The notes under the pieces are model-generated. The model was not told the DNA's origin. It worked only from the letters and a program-made list of their open reading frames with translations, and searched no databases. 64,000 bases of DNA from Bolinopsis microptera (lineage: Eukaryota > Ctenophora > Tentaculata > Lobata > Bolinopsidae): positions 21,976,103 through 22,040,102 of the forward strand of contig NC_087072.1 of the NCBI RefSeq assembly GCF_026151205.1. The letters run 5' to 3'. Shown piece after piece: positions 52,107 through 63,537 of this stretch. How positions within the stretch are numbered: the first letter of the stretch is position 1; every line of letters starts with the position of its first letter. Position numbers and translations under genes: made by a program.

Positions 52107-52619
52107 TCCTTTTGGATGGAGATCTCGCCATGTAACATGTATGTATGAACCCGACCCTCCCAGAGCAATAGGTCCCACAATTTGCAGCAAGTACTTGCTA
52201 TATCAAAATCTACACAATCATATTTCAACTTACCCTCCCGATCTCCGCGTGATCACTCCCGGAATTATTATGTTTATCATAATTTCATATGTGTTATCTT
52301 TGAAACAGCAATCTACGACACGGCGAGATCTTGACCAATTTTTGTTTACACTTGATGTCTAGTAATGCTACATAGTATTTCACAAGTCCGTTTTTAATTT
52401 TCAACTTGAACTCAAGCTCCGGACACACAGAACTAGTAGCAACAATTGACGCTGCATTATTATTTTGAGGTGCGACAATTGTTTGAAGAGAGGATTTCAT
52501 AAATGTATCATGAGACCGTGATATGTTGAATATTGTCAAACCTGCTCCCCCGTATTACGCCTGATTTACTTGAAATTCGTTTACCAATTTTGTAAATATG
52601 ATTATTTGTTGTTATTTCG

Positions 52620-53270
52620 AAGAGAAGTGACTGAAAAGGTGCCAATTTTTCAATTCTGGGACTTGCAACAAAACGTTAGTTTGTCAGGTGAGTCAGTCAT
52701 AATGTTAAACTGGAAGAGTAGCGCGGTTGAAACATGTATATAAAATTTTCAATTGTTGAGTATTCTACGTATTCCAACAACATCTTGTTTTTCTTCATTT
52801 TGCTAATTCCGGAAGCATTAATTTTACGCTTCCATCATATTGTAAGATTTAAAATTGAGTAATTATAGGACTGTCAAATATTGCAACTAAATTTACAGGG
52901 GTCAATAACAGATAGTGATCCAATCACGTGACCGTTAATCCTTTCACGATACAGTATTACTCCTTACGGACATAAACCATGTAGTGGAACTCACAGCTAG
53001 GAGCTCTACGTTTGAGACTCTGGCTAGGGAGAACTATGATATCCACCTTCACGAGATGCATGCCACACCAGGTAATTACAGATTGAAGCAAATCCCAGTT
53101 ACAGTTTTCAGTTTATTCAACCGAATCCGTTTTCCCTTTTGAATTATATGATGATCATTTTGTAACAGTGCTAATTTTCATAAAACATCACGCAAAACAT
53201 TCCAGGGTCTAGAACTGGTGACGATGCAACAAGACTGAACAATATCAAAACAAAATTCAAGCAAAATTGA
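52620..53270 (+). CDS. Gene X, 3' exons of an unrecognised spliced gene (left arm)
   Basis: Three exons fit together by phase. One ends at 52686 before GTGAGT (VPIFQFWDLQQNVSLS), its start uncertain at about 52620. The second is 52955-53071 (TDINHVVELTARSSTFETLA, then RENYDIHLHEMHATP). The third is 53206-53270, ending SRTGDDATRLNNIKTKFKQN and a stop. Borders are GT-AG with phase 1 at both junctions. No domain is recognised. The last two exons are repeated in the right arm (63538-63602, 63737-63853), where they are still open. It ends 77 bp before the Penelope-like ORF. Confidence 0.5.
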
Positions 53271-53346
53271 GCGATGTTTGAGTAAATTGCTGAGCAGTCC
53301 CCAAGTATATAAAGAGAACAAGGTTGGAAATTCATTTCAATCAGAG

Positions 53347-55445
53347 ATGTCGGTGTTTTGTCCTCTCTGCGATAAACAATTCGCAAACAAGCAAAGTCTG
53401 TCCTCACACAAAAGTCGGTATCATCGGAAAAAGGGAGAATCACACACAAGTTCTATCAACCACCCACCGTCAAAAGCTTATGTGACTGATCAAATAAGGG
53501 ATAATTCCGACCCACTCCATACCCTCCACGGTGAACTTTTTGACACTTGGGTCGAAGGTAAGACAAGAGGCTTCATTACACCTGAAGAAGCAAAGTCTGT
53601 GATGGGTATTTCAGACAACACAAATAAGGCAGGCACAGGCCCGACCAACAGGCCAAGTACAGCTCCCCACCATAAACCGGGAAAGAGCTACTTTTACCCC
53701 TCCTTGAAAGTCCACAAACTGAGGAAAGACCAACTTATCCCAGGAGTTGAACCGCCGGTGAGACTTATTACAGCACTTCAAGAAGGTATCAGTAAAAAGA
53801 GTGATGTGTTTGTAGCCACGAAATACTTAAGACCCCTGGAAAAAGACTTCTGCCAAGACCTCCTTACAGACACAACAGATGCATTAATTTGGCTCGACGA
53901 AATCAACTCTAATAAACCCCAAGTTGAAAAGAAAACATATAAACCGTTTACTTTTGACTTCAAGGGCCTTTACGACTCACTCAGCCCCTCCCTTGTCATC
54001 GTAGCTCTTGAATTTGCCATGGACCAATTAAGACCCGACTGGTCTATGAACTTCAAAGCTTGGCTAATTTACTTGGTGAACCACAGCCTAAAATCATCTA
54101 TAGGTTTTTTCGAGAATGCTTGGTACAAACAAATACACGGTGTACCTACTGGAGGTTCTCTATGTGTTCAACTGGCAAACATCGCTGTGTTTTATGTCCT
54201 TAACAAGGAAGTCTACTCAAACCCCACACTAATGGACCAAGTAGCATCTGTTAAGAGATACATTGACGACGGAGCAGGTCAGTTTACATGTACTACCAGA
54301 CAGTTTTCAGCATGGATAAAGAAGGTCAACGAAAACATCGCTCCCGATGGCCTTGAAATAGATGAATTCCAAGCAGAAAATACAGCTGAATATGTCAGTT
54401 TTCTAGATGTACAGTTTACTTTCGACCATCAAGGAGAGCTTCAAACTGATCTATAAGTATACGTAAAAGAAACAGACTCCAGGTCCTACCTACATTTCAG
54501 CAGTAGTCACCCCAATCACATATTCTCAGGAATTGTATACTCCCAGTGTTTACGCCTCAGGAGGATAATCAATTCAAAGGAGAGATTAGAGACCCAGCTT
54601 AACATTCTCAAACGGGCGTTTCATGAATCAGTATACCCTAGTAAAATGGCTGACAACATAGCTAACAAATGGAAAGAGTGTTAGTCAGGAAGAGTACGGT
54701 CGCGCCTAATGAACAATCCCCGCTATCAGCCATACCAATCAGAGTCATCTCCAGTTATGGAAGTGACAATGACTTGGTGAATGTTGTCCAGAAATACGAA
54801 GGTCACTTGAGACGAACTCGTAGTTTTAGTGAAAGTGAGAGTCAGCAAGCCACAAACTCCACCACAGCACCGAAAGGAAAAGATAAACTGTTTCAGTTTG
54901 TAAAGAAAACGGGATCTACGCTTAGATCTCGCCTCGTTACATCTAAACAGCTTGCCTTAGGTGCTAAACATGGTAAAACTGAACCCTGTCACAGAAGAAA
55001 CTGCAAGTGTTGTAAAATGATCATGAATAAGGACTCCATCACATCAAATGGCAAAAAGATCAAATCAGCCCCTGGTTGTTGCAAGACCTATAACATCATC
55101 TATCTTGTACAGTGTTCGATTTGTAAGAAAAACTATGTGGGTAGGACTATTAATAGCTTGCATAAAAGGATGGACGGACACAGGTCCAAATTTTATGAAA
55201 TCGTTGATGGTAGAGCATTTGATATTACTAGTGATGAGTATAGCCTAGGAGTTCACTTGATTGACCACGGTTTAGGAGTACATACAGATTTTAATGAAAC
55301 TTTTAGAACTTTTATTTTAGAGAATTGCAGTCCCAGTACACTTGAAGTAAAAGAAAATAACTACATACATTTGCTTAATTCTCTTAGACCTTTTGGCCTT
55401 AATACTGTCAATCCCTTTGGATTACCTATATTCCATAAACCTTAA
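53347..55445 (+). pseudogene. Penelope-like ORF, left arm: C2H2 finger, RT, GIY-YIG
   Basis: From the ATG at 53347 the protein starts with a C2H2 finger (C5, C8, H21, H26). RT follows: FYPSLKVHKL, RLITALQEG, FDFKGLYDSL (motif A), GVPTGGSLCVQLAN (motif B), VKRYIDDG (motif C) and VSFLDVQF. A TAA at 54454-54456 interrupts the frame right after RT, although homologous sequence (VKETDSRSYLHFSSSHPNH) goes on in the same frame. A 10-bp deletion near 54670, relative to the right arm, shifts the frame before the endonuclease. The GIY-YIG part has a Cys/His cluster (CHRRNCKCCK), NIIYLVQCSICKKNYVGRT, a following RMDGHR and the Glu of VKENNYI. Such elements prime reverse transcription at nicked DNA. Broken in this copy. 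Confidence 0.85.
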
Positions 55446-55520
55446 TATGATCTTTTTACCTTTTTCGGATTATTAATTTTGTAACGGTTTGAGTTTCACT
55501 AACCTTTTAACATTTTTTAG

Positions 55521-56150
55521 GTTCAATGTCACTGGAGATGACTACAATCGAAATATATTTGGCAAGAATCTGAATGTTTTCAGTGTTGAAAGTTTAGTTT
55601 CTTAAATCCTGGAGTAGTCATTCGTGTCCCTGATATTTGGGTTAATTCTAACTCTCCTAGGGATAATCCTGAATATTCAGACGCTGATACAACAATATCT
55701 GAAGAAGATTATCAAGACAGTTCTAACTCTGAAGTAGCAAGTGTTGATGATGAGTCAAACACAGAATCTGATCATATGACAAGTAGAGATAAGCTAGACT
55801 CTGACTCCCTGTGGCAACAAAAATGTAAGCGGAAAGAAGTACCAATCAAACAAATAAACAAAAAGGTGAAGATGTCGAAATTTATCAAAACTTTAGACGT
55901 TCTGTCACAAAGAAAGTTATGTAAGGAGGAAGACAAACGTTTTGACTTTTTATCCTCTTACATAATGAAAAATGAAGTGTTTGAGACATTGAAGCAGCGA
56001 CTCAATAACTCTAGGCAAGACATCGCCACCGTTTTAAGTTTGGAAGAACGAGCTCTATTGGATGCAGTAATTACAACTACAAGTCTATCTGATGTCAACA
56101 AGCTAATGAACGAGAATAAAAAAATCGTCAGTAAGATTCTTGAACTTTAA
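55521..56150 (+). CDS. Gene Y: acidic unrecognised protein (left arm)
   Basis: A strong 3' splice site (CACTAAC branch-like, T-rich, TTTTTTAG) at 55505-55520 precedes an open stretch, FNVTGDDYNRNIFGKNLNVF, which stops at 55605. A second frame, open from 55590, encodes FLNPGVVIRVPDIWVNSNSP, then a Ser/Asp/Glu-rich stretch (EEDYQDSSNSEVASVDDESN), a basic patch (KCKRKEVPIKQINKKVKMSK) and a helical C-terminus ending KKIVSKILEL. The two frames abut as if one base were missing; the right arm has the same arrangement. Either a second splice (TTTAG at about 55597) or a frameshift is needed. The acidic-then-basic profile suggests a nuclear or nucleic-acid-associated protein. Not recognised. Confidence 0.5.
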
Positions 56151-56328
56151 CCGTTGTTAACTATTGTTCAGTTTAATAACGAACATATAGTTGTTGAATA
56201 TTTTGGATCAAATTGACACTGTGTTGAATATTACAGTACACCTGTTACTGCTTGTTGTTGAAATTATAATTATATTTCTGGATTTAAAAGTATAATTGAT
56301 ATTGTACACAAGGTTGTACACAATTTTA

Positions 56329-56334
56329 AATAAA
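56329..56334 (+). terminator. Poly(A) signal after gene Y (left arm)
   Basis: AATAAA about 180 bp after the stop, followed by the GT-rich stretch TGGTGGTGTTTTTG. The reverse copy is at about 60485-60490. Confidence 0.65.
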
Positions 56335-57582
56335 CTGGTGGTGTTTTTGCGTTGATCTTTAATAATTAATCCAGCACAAGAGCTGTAGTACCATCCGCAG
56401 GCCATCCACCTCTTTTGGGGTCAATCTCTTTTCATAGTTAGGTTTCGACTCTAGTAAACAAACCTATCCACTGATGATACAGACAAAGTTACTAACCTGT
56501 TTAACAGCCCTAGGCCTACCCTACTGCCAGCTCAATACTGTATCTTTTTGGTGTAGGGTAATTGTATAGAACCATAGACAGTAACTTTTTGGTGTTGATC
56601 CAGCATGAGAGCTTAGTGAACAATGAGGAGGTTCATGTAACCCTCTTCTTGTGATGACCACCGATGTAGTGTTGATGATCTCCTTTGTATGGTGATGATT
56701 CAAGAGGATCAGGTGTTCAATGTAATGAAATCTCTGTATACTACCCAGTACCCAACTGTTGGCGATCACTGCTTCTTGTGTGATCCTCATTCACACGACT
56801 GTTACAACTCCAAGTGACATGCAACAACAAATTTGTAGGATGCTCTCAAGACACATGCTACTGCACTGTTAAATTGCTGATAGGCGATTGTAAGGACGAT
56901 TGTTCACGTAAATACGACGTATGGGATGAAAGAAGAAGAGTGGACCCCTGTAGATCCATTTGGGGACCGTCATTGCTGTGGTGATTGTTGTTGTGATTAT
57001 TTGTGAAGATGTGATCCTCCGATATGTAGTCCCTGCTCGCTCCTGCCTCTTGATACTGGTTGTGATACCCCCCTGATCAGATTGGCAAGCTTTTTATTCC
57101 TTTGGTATCATTAATTGCACGGTTTTTCATTGCTACCTTTGGAAATGCTTATGGCCTCCAGAAATTTAAACATACTCATGATTTTTATACAACAGTGGAA
57201 TTATGAGTTTGGGTATTTTACTCCAAAAGGATAGATTATCAAGGATTTTCATAGATTTTCAGGATTATCAAGGATATCAAGATTATCAAGGATATCAAGA
57301 TTATCAAGGATTTTCATAGATTTAAAGATATATCACAATCGAAAGAGTCATCAGAGATGACAGACTTTTCTGAGAAAGCAGTGTTTTGAAAATTTAGTTC
57401 AGGACTTCCCTGACTTCCCAGGCTTCCACTGGCGGGCCCTGCGCGGAGAATGAGGGGGCGCAGAGGGGAAATCACGGGATGTCTGGGAAGTCTACTGTCA
57501 TGCCTATCATTATTATCATTTGCCTATCATTATTATAATTCACCTATAATTATTATCATTTGTCTATCATTATTTGAAATTT
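56335..57582. other. Non-coding inner part of the left arm
   Basis: No convincing gene. It contains a GGATTATCAAGGATATCAAG-type short tandem repeat at about 57230-57320 and TCATTATTATCATTTGCCTA-type repeats at about 57500-57575. Mirrored at 59237-60484. Confidence 0.7.
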
Positions 57583-57665
57583 TCAACCCATTTACAATAA
57601 CCAGGGATTCAATTAAACTTGTTCGGGATATGTTTACTTTATATGACACCGTTCCATTTAAAGGG

Positions 57666-57673
57666 TATAAAAG
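57666..57673 (+). promoter_or_regulatory. Possible TATA box in the unique centre
   Basis: TATAAAAG lies upstream of the centre ORFs, and the unit is plus-strand oriented like them. It also lies inside a short open frame ending at 57716 (DTVPFKGYKSNEVLPPPP), so it could be coding instead. Confidence 0.4.
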
Positions 57674-57714
57674 CAATGAAGTATTACCCCCTCCCCCATT
57701 CAAACATGAACTTT

Positions 57715-58262
57715 AATTTTTATTTAGCGTAGTTTCTACACTGGCCTTCGTCATTGAATTTCCAGTTAATTCAAACAAAACACAAGACTACTTCTTCTTT
57801 GAGGAGGTCAACAAAACAGCACACCTGTACCGTGAAGACAAAACATTGCTTTTACATTTGAATCGCGATCATGGGAAGATGTTTTCACTTTTTAACGCGA
57901 CTATAGAGAGGGATAGCTTTCTATTCTCCTGGAAAGGATTCAAAATTGATGAAGTTGATATGTTGTTACAAAGATATGATGGAGAAATTCAACAAACTGA
58001 ATTTGAACACTTCACATTTATTTCTCCAATAATCACTGCTATAGACATTGAACCTCCTGTCACTCCTGTTTACAATTTGGAGTCAGATGTAAATTATTTC
58101 TATTTTTTTATTTTAACGTTTACAGCAGGAGTATTGCTTGAATCTAAAACTAAGGGATTTAGCATATTAAAACAGCTTATTCAGTCATCCAATAATAATG
58201 TGTATGTTAGTACAGAACTTGATTGTAAGCAGGTTCTCGAGATAAAAGAGGATAATCCTTAA
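57715..58262 (+). CDS. Centre ORF 1, unrecognised (about 181 aa open, no fixed start)
   Basis: The frame opens after a TAA at 57714 and runs to a stop at 58260-58262. A TTTTTATTTAG acceptor-like end at about 57730 precedes the coherent part (VSTLAFVIEFPVNSNKTQDY, then FFFEEVNKTAHLYRED), so translation probably begins in an upstream exon; the first ATG is only at 57846. It contains two NxT sites and a hydrophobic stretch near its C-terminal third (NYFYFFILTFTAGVLLE). No family recognised; an envelope or membrane protein is conceivable but unsupported. Confidence 0.45.
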
Positions 58263-58331
58263 ACTGAAATATTGACATTTTTCATACGATCACCTAATTT
58301 TAAATAATTTTATTGATTTGAAAATGTAGTT

Positions 58332-58631
58332 TTGGATACACTACATCATGAAAAGTATTTGTCGGATATCACAACCATAATTAACGACAACAAATATATG
58401 CGGACACTGGACAGGGTCTTAAAGTGTTTACCAGTAACTTACCTAAAGAATAAGTATAACTCTATAACTATAAGCTCGATACAACAATGTTGGAACTCAT
58501 TTCTTGTTTTACATCGGCAACTACGTTTCAAAATGGCTTTCTTCGACTGTTACGGGTTTATATCAGAAGTTCGACCAGTAGAAAGAGGGTACGTATACGA
58601 GGTTAACAGTTACTACAAATATACCGTTTAA
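58332..58631 (+). CDS. Centre ORF 2, unrecognised (about 100 aa)
   Basis: An acceptor-like AAAATGTAG at about 58320-58328 opens a frame reading VLDTLHHEKYLSDITTIIND and ending VYEVNSYYKYTV. The centre is helical and Leu/Asn-rich, and the last 35 residues look like beta strands (AFFDCYGFISEVRPVERG). The start codon is uncertain. It is 55 bp from the next ORF on the same strand. Not recognised. Confidence 0.45.
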   Translation: MDTLHHEKYLSDITTIINDNKYMRTLDRVLKCLPVTYLKNKYNSITISSIQQCWNSFLVLHRQLRFKMAFFDCYGFISEVRPVERGYVYEVNSYYKYTV

Positions 58632-58686
58632 AACAAAACATTTAAAGTTCAACGTTTGGGATTCATTACTTCTTAAGAAAGCAACG

Positions 58687-59112
58687 ATGGAACCTTTCAA
58701 GATAGGCGAGGAGGTTGAAGTACAGTATTCCTTCAAGAATAACTTCCCTCAACTCATCAACATGATACCTGCTGAAATAGACAATTGTCCAGTGTGCTAC
58801 TCTTCATTGGAAGCTATGAATGCACAGAGAATTGAGAGTTTGTGGTGTAGTGCTATATCAGAAGCTGAACATTCGAAGAGAGTTAATGCACAAATGAAAC
58901 TTGTATCGTATACTTTAAAGAAGTACGAGAGCTCAAAGGGTTATAGACTTGAATTATATTTTGCTGATGGACATAAAACTTTTACACCAATTATTTTTGA
59001 AAGCAACTTAGTGTTCAAAATCATCCCTGAATTAAAAGTTGGTGATAGTTACTTTGTTATTGGTTGGATAGCCAGTAATGGTCGTTTTCTAAATGTAGTT
59101 GATATTTATTAG
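58687..59112 (+). CDS. Centre ORF 3, unrecognised protein (141 aa)
   Basis: Complete frame from ATG to stop, the best defined of the three. It starts MEPFKIGEEVEVQYSFKNNF, contains a CPVC pair near residue 35, and ends with alternating beta-like segments (RLELYFADG, LKVGDSYFVIGWI, GRFLNVVDIY). The C-terminal pattern resembles a small beta-barrel such as an OB-fold, which would suit single-strand DNA binding; this is a guess from pattern only. It ends 124 bp before the right arm begins. Confidence 0.55.
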   Translation: MEPFKIGEEVEVQYSFKNNFPQLINMIPAEIDNCPVCYSSLEAMNAQRIESLWCSAISEAEHSKRVNAQMKLVSYTLKKYESSKGYRLELYFADGHKTFTPIIFESNLVFKIIPELKVGDSYFVIGWIASNGRFLNVVDIY

Positions 59113-60668
59113 TTTCCTTCCCTAGAGGGATAACAGAGTTTAAAGTAATTTTCACATATTATAATTTATATAAGTAACAGTTCGTTTTAATTGTTTATTC
59201 ACTAAATATTAAATAAGTGGTAATAATGATAAAAAATTTCAAATAATGATAGACAAATGATAATAATTATAGGTGAATTATAATAATGATAGGCAAATGA
59301 TAATAATGATAGGCATGACAGTAGACTTCCCAGACATCCCGTGATTTCCCCTCTGCGCCCCCTCATTCTCCGCGCAGGGCCCGCCAGTGGAAGCCTGGGA
59401 AGTCAGGGAAGTCCTGAACTAAATTTTCAAAACACTGCTTTCTCAGAAAAGTCTGTCATCTCTGATGACTCTTTCGATTGTGATATATCTTTAAATCTAT
59501 GAAAATCCTTGATAATCTTGATATCCTTGATAATCTTGATATCCTTGATAATCCTGAAAATCTATGAAAATCCTTGATAATCTATCCTTTTGGAGTAAAA
59601 TACCCAAACTCATAATTCCACTGTTGTATAAAAATCATGAGTATGTTTAAATTTCTGGAGGCCATAAGCATTTCCAAAGGTAGCAATGAAAAACCGTGCA
59701 ATTAATGATACCAAAGGAATAAAAAGCTTGCCAATCTGATCAGGGGGGTATCACAACCAGTATCAAGAGGCAGGAGCGAGCAGGGACTACATATCGGAGG
59801 ATCACATCTTCACAAATAATCACAACAACAATCACCACAGCAATGACGGTCCCCAAATGGATCTACAGGGGTCCACTCTTCTTCTTTCATCCCATACGTC
59901 GTATTTACGTGAACAATCGTCCTTACAATCGCCTATCAGCAATTTAACAGTGCAGTAGCATGTGTCTTGAGAGCATCCTACAAATTTGTTGTTGCATGTC
60001 ACTTGGAGTTGTAACAGTCGTGTGAATGAGGATCACACAAGAAGCAGTGATCGCCACAGTTGGGTACTGGGTAGTATACAGAGATTTCATTACATTGAAC
60101 ACCTGATCCTCTTGAATCATCACCATACAAAGGAGATCATCAACACTACATCGGTGGTCATCACAAGAAGAGGGTTACATGAACCTCCTCATTGTTCACT
60201 TAAGCTCTCATGCTGGATCAACACCAAAAAGTTACTGTCTATGGTTCTATACAATTACCCTACACCAAAAAGATACAGTATTGAGCTGGCAGTAGGGTAG
60301 GCCTAGGGCTGTTAAACAGGTTAGTAACTTTGTCTGTATCATCATTAGTGGATAGGTTTGTTTACTAGAGTCGAAACCTAACTATGAAAAGAGATTGACC
60401 CCAAAAGAGGTGGATGGCCTGCGGATGGTACTACAGCTCTTGTGCTGGATTAATTATTAAAGATCAACGCAAAAACACCACCAGTTTATTTAAAATTGTG
60501 TACAACCTTGTGTACAATATCAATTATACTTTTAAATCCAGAAATATAATTATAATTTCAACAACAAGCAGTAACAGGTGTACTGTAATATTCAACACAG
60601 TGTCAATTTGATCCAAAATATTCAACAACTATATGTTCGTTATTAAACTGAACAATAGTTAACAACGG

Positions 60669-61298
60669 TTAAAGTTCAAGAATCTTACTGACGATTTTTT
60701 TATTCTCGTTCATTAGCTTGTTGACATCAGATAGACTTGTAGTTGTAATTACTGCATCCAATAGAGCTCGTTCTTCCAAACTTAAAACGGTGGCGATGTC
60801 TTGCCTAGAGTTATTGAGTCGCTGCTTCAATGTCTCAAACACTTCATTTTTCATTATGTAAGAGGATAAAAAGTCAAAACGTTTGTCTTCCTCCTTACAT
60901 AACTTTCTTTGTGACAGAACGTCTAAAGTTTTGATAAATTTCGACATCTTCACCTTTTTGTTTATTTGTTTGATTGGTACTTCTTTCCGCTTACATTTTT
61001 GTTGCCACAGGGAGTCAGAGTCTAGCTTATCTCTACTTGTCATATGATCAGATTCTGTTTTTGACTCATCATCAACACTTGCTACTTCAGAGTTAGAACT
61101 GTCTTGATAATCTTCTTCAGATATTGTTGTATCAGCGTCTGAGTATTCAGGATTATCCCTAGGAGAGTTAGAATTAACCCAAATATCAGGGACACGAATG
61201 ACTACTCCAGGATTTAAGAAACTAAACTTTCAACACTGAAAACATTCAGATTCTTGCCAAATATATTTCGATTGTAGTCATCTCCAGTGACATTGAAC
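60669..61298 (-). CDS. Gene Y, right-arm copy
   Basis: Same two-frame arrangement as the left copy, including the identical join at GTTTAGTTTCTTAAATCC. The 124-residue C-terminal part from the internal Met (60669-61043) is identical in both arms. No function recognised. Confidence 0.5.
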
Positions 61299-61373
61299 CT
61301 AAAAAATGTTAAAAGGTTAGTGAAACTCAAACCGTTACAAAATTAATAATCCGAAAAAGGTAAAAAGATCATA

Positions 61374-63461
61374 TTAAGGTTTATGGAATATAGGTAATCC
61401 AAAGGGATTGACAGTATTAAGGCCAAAAGGTCTAAGAGAATTAAGCAAATGTATGTAGTTATTTTCTTTTACTTCAAGTGTACTGGGACTGCAATTCTCT
61501 AAAATAAAAGTTCTAAAAGTTTCATTAAAATCTGTATGTACTCCTAAACCGTGGTCAATCAAGTGAACTCCTAGGCTATACTCATCACTAGTAATATCAA
61601 ATGCTCTACCATCAACGATTTCATAAAATTTGGACCTGTGTCCGTCCATCCTTTTATGCAAGCTATTAATAGTCCTACCCACATAGTTTTTCTTACAAAT
61701 CGAACACTGTACAAGATAGATGATGTTATAGGTCTTGCAACAACCAGGGGCTGATTTGATCTTTTTGCCATTTGATGTGATGGAGTCCTTATTCATGATC
61801 ATTTTACAACACTTGCAGTTTCTTCTGTGACAGGGTTCAGTTTTACCATGTTTAGCACCTAAGGCAAGCTGTTTAGATGTAACGAGGCGAGATCTAAGCG
61901 TAGATCCCGTTTTCTTTACAAACTGAAACAGTTTATCTTTTCCTTTCGGTGCTGTGGTGGAGTTTGTGGCTTGCTGACTCTCACTTTCACTAAAACTACG
62001 AGTTCGTCTCAAGTGACCTTCGTATTTCTGGACAACATTCACCAAGTCATTGTCACTTCCATAACTGGAGATGACTCTGATTGGTATGGCTGATAGCGGG
62101 GATTGTTCATTAGGCTCGACCGTACTCTTCCTGACTAACACTCTTTCCATGCCAAGGACTTTGTTAGCTATGTTGTCAGCCATTTTACTAGGGTATCCTG
62201 ATTCATGAAACGCCCGTTTGAGAATGTTAAGCTGGGTCTCTAATCTCTCCTTTGAATTGATTATCCTCCTGAGGCGTAAACACTGGGAGTATACAATTCC
62301 TGAGAATATGTGATTGGGGTGACTACTGCTGAAATGTAGGTAGGACCTGGAGTCTGTTTCTTTTACGTATACTTATAGATCAGTTTGAAGCTCTCCTTGA
62401 TGGTCGAAAGTAAACTGTACATCTAGAAAACTGACATATTCAGCTGTATTTTCTGCTTGGAATTCATCTATTTCAAGGCCATCGGGAGCGATGTTTTCGT
62501 TGACCTTCTTTATCCATGCTGAAAACTGTCTGGTAGTACCTGTAAACTGACCTGCTCCGTCGTCAATGTATCTCTTAACAGATGCTACTTGGTCCATTAG
62601 TGTGGGGTTTGAGTAGATAACAGCGATGTTTGCCAGTTGAACACATAGAGAACCTCCAGTAGGTACACCGTGTATTTGTTTGTACCAAGCATTCTCGAAA
62701 AAACCTATAGATGATTTTAGGCTGTGGTTCACCAAGTAAATTAGCCAAGCTTTGAAGTTCATAGACCAGTCGGGTCTTAATTGGTCCATGGCAAATTCAA
62801 GAGCTACGATGACAAGGGAGGGGCTGAGTGAGTCGTAAAGGCCCTTGAAGTCAAAAGTAAACGGTTTATATGTTTTCTTTTCAACTTGGGGTTTATTAGA
62901 GTTGATTTCGTCGAGCCAAATTAATGCATCTGTTGTGTCTGTAAGGAGGTCTTGGCAGAAGTCTTTTTCCAGGGGTCTTAAGTATTTCGTGGCTACAAAC
63001 ACATCACTCTTTTTACTGATACCTTCTTGAAGTGCTGTAATAAGTCTCACTGGCGGTTCAACTCCTGGGATAAGTTGGTCTTTCCTCAGTTTGTGGACTT
63101 TCAAGGAGGGGTAAAAGTAGCTCTTTCCCGGTTTATGGTGGGGAGCTGTACTTGGCCTGTTGGTCGGGCCTGTGCCTGCCTTATTTGTGTTGTCTGAAAT
63201 ACCCATCACAGACTTTGCTTCTTCAGGTGTAATGAAGCCTCTTGTCTTACCTTCGACCCAAGTGTCAAAAAGTTCACCGTGGAGGGTATGGAGTGGGTCG
63301 GAATTATCCCTTATTTGATCAGTCACATAAGCTTTTGACGGTGGGTGGTTGATAGAACTTGTGTGTGATTCTCCCTTTTTCCGATGATACCGACTTTTGT
63401 GTGAGGACAGACTTTGCTTGTTTGCGAATTGTTTATCGCAGAGAGGACAAAACACCGACAT
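61374..63461 (-). pseudogene. Penelope-like ORF, right arm
   Basis: Same C2H2 finger, RT and GIY-YIG order as the left copy. The in-frame TAA after RT (ending at 62373) is present here too. The frame downstream of it is uninterrupted (MADNIANKVLGMERVLVRKS and on to the GIY-YIG domain), so apart from the stop this copy is one continuous frame. It lacks seven residues just after RT motif B (AVFYVLNKEV-region), which may disable RT. Confidence 0.85.
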
Positions 63462-63537
63462 CTCTGATTGAAATGAATTTCCAACCTTGTTCTCTTTATA
63501 TACTTGGTGACTGCTCAGCAATTTACTCAAACATCGC

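Larger units (their letters stand above)
52808..57582 (+). mobile_element. Left arm of the giant palindrome
   Basis: This segment is repeated in reverse at 59237-64000. Base-pair partners sum to about 116808 at the outer end and about 116816-116819 near the centre, so only a few small indels separate the arms. Contents in order: 3' exons of an unknown gene, a Penelope-like ORF, an acidic ORF with AATAAA, then non-coding DNA ending in ATTATCATTTG-type repeats. The outer boundary is unknown because the partner arm leaves the window. Confidence 0.95.
57583..59236 (+). mobile_element. Unique centre of the giant palindrome
   Basis: This 1.65-kb segment has no reverse copy. It is densely packed with plus-strand open frames separated by short AT-rich gaps containing TTTAG or TGTAG acceptor-like ends, a layout more like a compact mobile or viral genome than the surrounding host DNA. 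Confidence 0.85.

Noticed and set aside
56521..60300. 89-104 aa frames mirrored in the inner arms
   Set aside because: Present in both arms only because the DNA is inverted; composition is not protein-like and no motif is seen.
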